Shown here in pieces: positions 4,306-5,948 of a stretch of DNA of 5,948 nucleotides (its first letter is position 1; each line of letters opens with the position of its first letter). This stretch comes from an uncultured Acidobacteriota bacterium. GTDB lineage: Bacteria > Acidobacteriota > Thermoanaerobaculia > Gp7-AA8. The stretch is taken from NCBI GenBank assembly GCA_946887105.1, contig CAMPKJ010000290.1:1-5948 (forward strand). Direction: 5' to 3'. The notes under the pieces are model-generated. The model made no database searches. It saw only the letters and a list, made by a program, of their open reading frames with translations, and had not been told where the DNA came from. The position numbers and the translations under genes are program-made.

Positions 4306-5948
4306 ATGCAATTGACCCTGATCGCGGTGGTGTTCCTCGCTCTCATTGCGCTTGCGTACCGGCTGTACGGCGCATGGATGGCGCGGCTGGTGGGACTCGA
4401 TCCGGCGGCGGTGACGCCGGCGCACGAGAAGCAGGACGGCGTCGACTTCGTCCCGACCAAACCGTTCTACCTGTTCGGCCAGCACTTCGCCGCCATCGCC
4501 GCGGCGGGGCCGATCGCGGGACCGATCATCGCGGTGCAGGAGTGGGGCTGGTTGCCGTGCCTGCTCTGGATCGGGTTGGGCGTGGTGCTGATCGGCGCCG
4601 TGCACGATTTCATGGCACTCGCGGCGAGCGTACGCCACGGCGCGCGCTCGATCGCCGACATCACGCGCGAGCATCTCGGCCCGAAAGCGGGCGTGGCCAT
4701 GATGGCGTTCATCTGGCTCGCGCTCGTGTACGTCATCGTCGCGTTCGTCGACATCACCGCGTCGAGTTTCGTCACCGGTCCGGATGAGCTGGCGGGCACG
4801 GCCACGACCTTCCATCCCGGCGGCGCGGTGGCCGCGGCCAGCATCCTCTATCTCCTGCTGGCCGTGCTGATGGGCGTGATCCAGCGCTTCCTCCATCCAC
4901 CGCTGTGGCTGCTCACGATCATCTTCGTGCCGGCCACGTTCGCGACGGTCTGGATCGGCACGACGTTCTCGACGTACTTCGTGCTCGACGCGAAATGGTG
5001 GGCGGTGCTGATCCTCGCGTATTGCGCGGTCGCGTCGATGGTCCCGGTGTGGTCGCTGCTGCAGCCTCGCGGATACCTCGGCGGCTTCATTCTCTACGTG
5101 GCACTCGCGCTGGGCGTGATCGGGATCTTCTTCGGCGGCTACGAGATCCAGCAGGACGCGTTCAAGTCGTTCGACAGCGGCAAGGCCACCGGCCTTCTCT
5201 TTCCCTTCCTCTTCGTCACGATCGCGTGCGGCGCCTGTTCGGGATTCCATGGGCTGGTGTGCTCGGGCACGACGTCGAAGCAGATCGACCGCGAGCCGCA
5301 CATCCGCGCGGTCGGCTACGGCGGAATGCTGGCCGAGGCCTTCGTGGCGCTGATTGCGATGGTCACGGTGATGATCGTGGCGCAGAAGGATCTGGCGGGA
5401 CTGAAGCCCGGCACGATCTACGGCAACGGCATCGGCGGATTCCTGACGCTGCTCATCGGTGAGAAGTACCGCAACTTCGCGATCACGTTCGGCGCGATGG
5501 CGTTCTCCACGTTCGTCTTCGATACGGTGGACGTTTCGACGCGCCTCGGACGCTACATCGTGCAGGAGCTCTTCCGCTGGCCGACGCGTTTCGGCGCCTG
5601 GGTCGGATCGCTGCTCACCGTCGCGCTGCCGTTGTACTTCGTCGCGTTCGCGCCTCCCGGATCGTGGGTGAAGTTCTGGACGCTGTTCGGCGCGTCGAAC
5701 CAGCTGCTGGCCGCGCTCACTCTGCTGTCGATCACGGTCTGGCTGCACCAGCGCCGCCAGCAGGTGGCGTTCACACTGCTTCCGATGCTGTTCGTGCTGG
5801 TGACGACGCTCTACGCACTAGTACGGCTGACGATCTCGAACTTCTCCGGCGCGACCGTCGATCCGGTGGCGATGGTGAACGGGATCACCTCGGCGGCGCT
5901 GATCGCGCTCGCGCTGTATCTGGTGTTCCGTGCCATCGTGCGGGTGCG
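4306..5948 (+). CDS. cstA: CstA-family carbon starvation transporter (3' truncated)
   Basis: The frame runs from the ATG at 4306 to the window edge without a stop, giving 547 complete codons. CstA-family proteins are inner-membrane carriers; known members take up peptides (CstA) or pyruvate (BtsT/YjiY) during carbon limitation. Family blocks visible: D-G-V-D-F-V-P-T-K (44-52) followed by F-G-Q-H-F-A-A-I-A-A-A-G-P-I-A-G-P (57-73); A-V-H-D-F-M (98-103); Q-P-R-G-Y-L (253-258); the Cys-rich A-C-G-A-C-S-G-F-H-G-L-V-C-S-G-T-T-S-K-Q (307-326); and S-N-Q-L-L-A-A-L-T-L-L (464-474). Many hydrophobic spans are evident, including about 3-20, 82-106, 130-150, 174-192, 231-250, 259-277, 340-359, 431-450 and 486-508. 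Only one span precedes the V-P-T-K block, where E. coli CstA, as I recall, has two, so this looks like a shorter family form. The substrate cannot be decided from sequence alone. Confidence 0.93.
   Translation, partial: MQLTLIAVVFLALIALAYRLYGAWMARLVGLDPAAVTPAHEKQDGVDFVPTKPFYLFGQHFAAIAAAGPIAGPIIAVQEWGWLPCLLWIGLGVVLIGAVHDFMALAASVRHGARSIADITREHLGPKAGVAMMAFIWLALVYVIVAFVDITASSFVTGPDELAGTATTFHPGGAVAAASILYLLLAVLMGVIQRFLHPPLWLLTIIFVPATFATVWIGTTFSTYFVLDAKWWAVLILAYCAVASMVPVWSLLQPRGYLGGFILYVALALGVIGIFFGGYEIQQDAFKSFDSGKATGLLFPFLFVTIACGACSGFHGLVCSGTTSKQIDREPHIRAVGYGGMLAEAFVALIAMVTVMIVAQKDLAGLKPGTIYGNGIGGFLTLLIGEKYRNFAITFGAMAFSTFVFDTVDVSTRLGRYIVQELFRWPTRFGAWVGSLLTVALPLYFVAFAPPGSWVKFWTLFGASNQLLAALTLLSITVWLHQRRQQVAFTLLPMLFVLVTTLYALVRLTISNFSGATVDPVAMVNGITSAALIALALYLVFRAIVRV

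Noticed and set aside
4201..5748. Very long minus-strand open frame antisense to cstA, continuous with hsp20
   Set aside because: It is codon-aligned with cstA, so antisense stops would need TTA, CTA or TCA sense codons, which are rare in this GC-rich gene. The peptide is an Arg/Asp/Glu/His-rich artefact, and the strong Shine-Dalgarno at 4209-4216 sets the real hsp20 start.

Overview
This is a GC-rich, tightly packed bacterial chromosome segment with six protein genes on both strands. It has no RNA genes, insertion sequences, CRISPR arrays or gene-free stretch over about 105 bp. The gene set (an S74-tipped repeat fibre, GluQ, a GNAT protein, Hsp20, CstA) and the strong GC bias would suit an environmental Gram-negative such as an Acidobacteriota-like soil bacterium. 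That placement is inference only; no phylogenetic marker is present.

Layout. Positions 1-1395 (+) hold the 3' part of a fibre-like surface or tail protein. It has thirteen evenly spaced 17-residue repeats and a self-cleaving S74 chaperone domain at its C-terminus. Four bases later it meets a convergent gene (1400-2374, -) for a signal-peptide-bearing protein of unknown family. That gene's ATG lies two bases from the TTG start of gluQ (2377-3267, +), so the two divergent genes have essentially no intergenic region. gluQ overlaps by 4 bp (ATGA) a small GNAT-like acetyltransferase gene (3264-3545, +), forming a two-gene operon. This meets an Hsp20 small heat-shock gene (3556-4200, -) tail to tail with a 10-bp gap. 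A 105-bp divergent region then separates hsp20 from a CstA-family transporter gene (4306 to the right edge, +), which is cut by the window end after 547 codons.

Function. These are mostly unrelated housekeeping and stress functions: tRNA modification (GluQ), proteostasis (Hsp20), uptake of peptides or pyruvate (CstA), and a secreted protein plus a surface fibre. Only gluQ and the GNAT gene are clearly coupled. I found no convincing new multi-gene system. The points most worth a second look are the very regular 17-residue repeat fibre with its S74 tip, the abutting divergent starts at 2372-2379, and TANNNT boxes 7-8 nt upstream of two starts that lack a Shine-Dalgarno sequence, which suggests leaderless transcripts.
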